A program made the position numbers and the translations under genes. A stretch of DNA of 64,000 nucleotides from Pseudomaricurvus albidus. GTDB lineage: Bacteria > Pseudomonadota > Gammaproteobacteria > Pseudomonadales > Cellvibrionaceae. Each line of letters starts with the position of its first letter. The stretch's first letter is position 1. Positions 62,807-64,000 of the stretch are shown piece by piece. The stretch spans positions 1 to 64,000 of the forward strand of contig NZ_JAHKRS010000010.1 of assembly GCF_018863235.1 (NCBI RefSeq), in the 5' to 3' direction. The notes beneath the pieces are model-generated. The model was not told the DNA's origin. It ran no database searches and saw only the letters and a program-made list of their open reading frames with translations.

Positions 62807-63127
62807 TTATTGTTGTTGATAGGCGTTGATGGATTGCTTCGCCTTATTGAGTTTCATTAATTCTTCCTGGGACTGTTTCTTCAGTTCCTTGGCGTTTTCC
62901 AAAAGACGTTGATCCTGATTTCGTACTTGATCGAACAGGCGTTTTGCGTATGAGTGAAGATCTGCAGGCAGATCTTCTGTAAACGTATCACTGACTGCCT
63001 GGTTACGGTCTTTTATCAGGCGTTCAACGTTCTCCCAATTCTCTCGCTCAAATTCAGCCTCGAGTTTCTCAACAATTGACGCGACCTTATCCAGAAGGTT
63101 TTTAAATTCTGTTGAGTTGTCCGTCAT
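62807..63127 (-). CDS. FliT-like flagellar export chaperone
   Basis: 106 residues, all helical and charged, without signal peptide. The pattern (W in ENWENVERLIKDRNQAV, then FDQVRNQDQRLLENAKELKKQSQEELMKLNKAKQSINAYQQ) fits the FliT family, chaperones of the filament cap FliD. GAAGG lies eight bases before ATG 63127. FliT is normally beside fliD-fliS; an inverted copy between flgL and fliC is unusual, though fliD and fliS could lie just past the window. A generic FlgN-like chaperone is the alternative. Confidence 0.6.
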   Translation of the reverse strand: MTDNSTEFKNLLDKVASIVEKLEAEFERENWENVERLIKDRNQAVSDTFTEDLPADLHSYAKRLFDQVRNQDQRLLENAKELKKQSQEELMKLNKAKQSINAYQQQ

Positions 63128-63327
63128 GTTCGAGCCTTCTTCATATCTACATGGTGTAAAACAGGCATGGTATTGCCTCAGCCATAAATATTAAAGGAAA
63201 AATGAATAACTTGAGGCGGCAAGGGGAGGAAGACTCTTGCCGCTTTGCTTGAAACTCCTCACTTAATAATAGGCAAGGAATATTTTTAATCCTTTGTTTT
63301 CAGTGAGTTACAGTTTTTTTTAGATTT
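63128..63327. other. Intergenic region before the fliC promoter, with a strong hairpin
   Basis: GCGGCAAG (63216-63223) and CTTGCCGC (63236-63243) form a perfect 8-bp inverted repeat about 100 bases upstream of the sigma54 site. These arms contain CGGCAA/TTGCCG, so it may be an activator site. No coding region is seen. Confidence 0.5.
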
Positions 63328-63342
63328 TGGCACAGCCATTGC
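63328..63342 (+). promoter_or_regulatory. fliCp: Sigma54 promoter of fliC
   Basis: TGGCAC-N5-TTGC with GG (63329-63330) and GC (63341-63342) 10 bases apart; predicted start near 63354, about 110 bases before fliC. CGGCAA lies at 63379-63384. A weak sigma28-like TAAA-N14-GCCGCTGT at 63373-63398 overlaps the leader and could give a second promoter. Confidence 0.82.
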
Positions 63343-63463
63343 TATATCTCTGGTGTGAAAAAACTTTCGCGGTAAAACCGGCAAGCACAGGCCGCTGTTA
63401 CCAGAATGATCATTTGGCCAATGCTAAGAATTGGCGAGCTCTTCAGTAAACAGGAGAATTATT

Positions 63464-64000
63464 ATGCCATTAGTCATCAATACGAATGTGGCAGCGCTGA
63501 ACTCTCAGCGGCAGTTGGTTAAATCAGGCGATGATATGGCTCAGGCTATGGAACGTCTGTCATCAGGTAAGCGTGTTAACTCAGCAGCAGACGATGCCGC
63601 TGGCCTGGCGATTGCCAACCGTATGACATCACAGATTAAAGGTCTGGATCAGGCCGTACGAAATGCCAACGACGGTATTTCCATGATTCAAACCGCAGAA
63701 GGTGCGCTGGATGAAACCACAAACATTCTGCAGCGTATGCGTGAGCTTTCCATTCAGTCTGCGAACGGAATTTATTCTGACGCCGATCGCTCGACTCTGG
63801 ATGCTGAAGTTCAGCAGCTGAAAACCGAGCTGGATCGTATCGCTGAAACCACTTCTTTCAATGGACAACCGCTGTTGGATGGTTCCCTGAAAGATGTTGA
63901 TCTGCAAGTCGGTGCAATGGCAAATCAGGTTGTGACCATGGAGATTGGTTCGTTCAGTACCAGCTCTTTGGGTGGCAGCTCTGGTGATATTGTTGGTTCA
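63464..64000 (+). CDS. fliC: Flagellin FliC, cut by the window end
   Basis: The first 179 residues are present and the frame runs off the right edge. [54 protein letters not shown] is the textbook N-terminal D0/D1 flagellin sequence (shown here with its key blocks), followed by [40 protein letters not shown] lies at 63452-63456, seven bases before the ATG. Main filament subunit, exported through the flagellar channel. Confidence 0.95.
   Translation, partial: MPLVINTNVAALNSQRQLVKSGDDMAQAMERLSSGKRVNSAADDAAGLAIANRMTSQIKGLDQAVRNANDGISMIQTAEGALDETTNILQRMRELSIQSANGIYSDADRSTLDAEVQQLKTELDRIAETTSFNGQPLLDGSLKDVDLQVGAMANQVVTMEIGSFSTSSLGGSSGDIVGS

Overview
The window is a stretch of gammaproteobacterial core chromosome, almost certainly from a motile, polarly flagellated, free-living (probably marine) relative of Pseudomonas in the broad Pseudomonadales/Oceanospirillales. 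Three gene orders known from Pseudomonas point this way: gacS-cysM-rlmD-relA-mazG, the flagellar order flgN-flgM-flgA / cheV-cheR-flgBCDE / flgFGHIJKL-fliC, and a histone-like algP-type gene. Sigma54 and sigma28 promoters sit where that flagellar cascade predicts. I see no insertion sequence, prophage, integrase, CRISPR array or rRNA operon. Base composition looks balanced throughout, and species-level identity cannot be fixed from the sequence.

Region by region: 1-3.1 kb is the 3' part of a very large repeat-built surface protein followed by a CsgD-like LuxR-type regulator. 3.1-7.7 kb is a probable light/DNA-repair cluster: photolyase and a DUF523-DUF1722 protein, divergent from a MerR regulator of the LitR/CarH type that has lost the cobalamin-ligand histidine, then a secreted DUF1223 protein. 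7.7-12.8 kb has a deacetylase-fold enzyme, a sugar mutarotase, two unknown proteins and an Atm1-type ABC exporter. 12.8-21.3 kb is the GacS block with stringent-response relA. 21.4-25.5 kb holds two small related unknown proteins, a structured gene-free stretch, adk, hemH and the lysine/alanine-rich histone-like gene. 25.7-34.7 kb is housekeeping (tsaB, uppP, apeB, trpS, bioA) plus a double cNMP/rhodanese-fold protein and a queuosine-mannosyltransferase-like protein. 34.9-46.7 kb mixes signalling (Aer-like receptor, PilZ protein, Lrp regulator, GGDEF-EAL protein) with ttcA, apt, ald and rsmE, then tRNA-Arg(CCU).

47-64 kb is the flagellar/chemotaxis locus. flgN, flgM and flgA run leftward, and cheV, cheR, flgBCDE, flgFGHIJKL and fliC (cut by the window end) run rightward, with an opposing fliT-like gene between flgL and fliC. 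Sigma54 sites precede flgB, flgF and fliC. Each of these has nearby CGGCAA/TTGCCG boxes that resemble binding sites for a FlrC/FleR-type activator. Sigma28-like sites precede flgM, cheV and possibly the Aer-like receptor.

Most of the window is ordinary core genome. The least explained parts are the repeat protein with its CsgD-like neighbour, the operator array of the MerR regulator, the two small paralogues with the repeat-rich stretch before adk, the double cNMP protein with an inactivated rhodanese domain, and the orphan lysozyme-like protein. All calls were made by eye without database searches; the conservation and similarity statements rest on recalled family knowledge.
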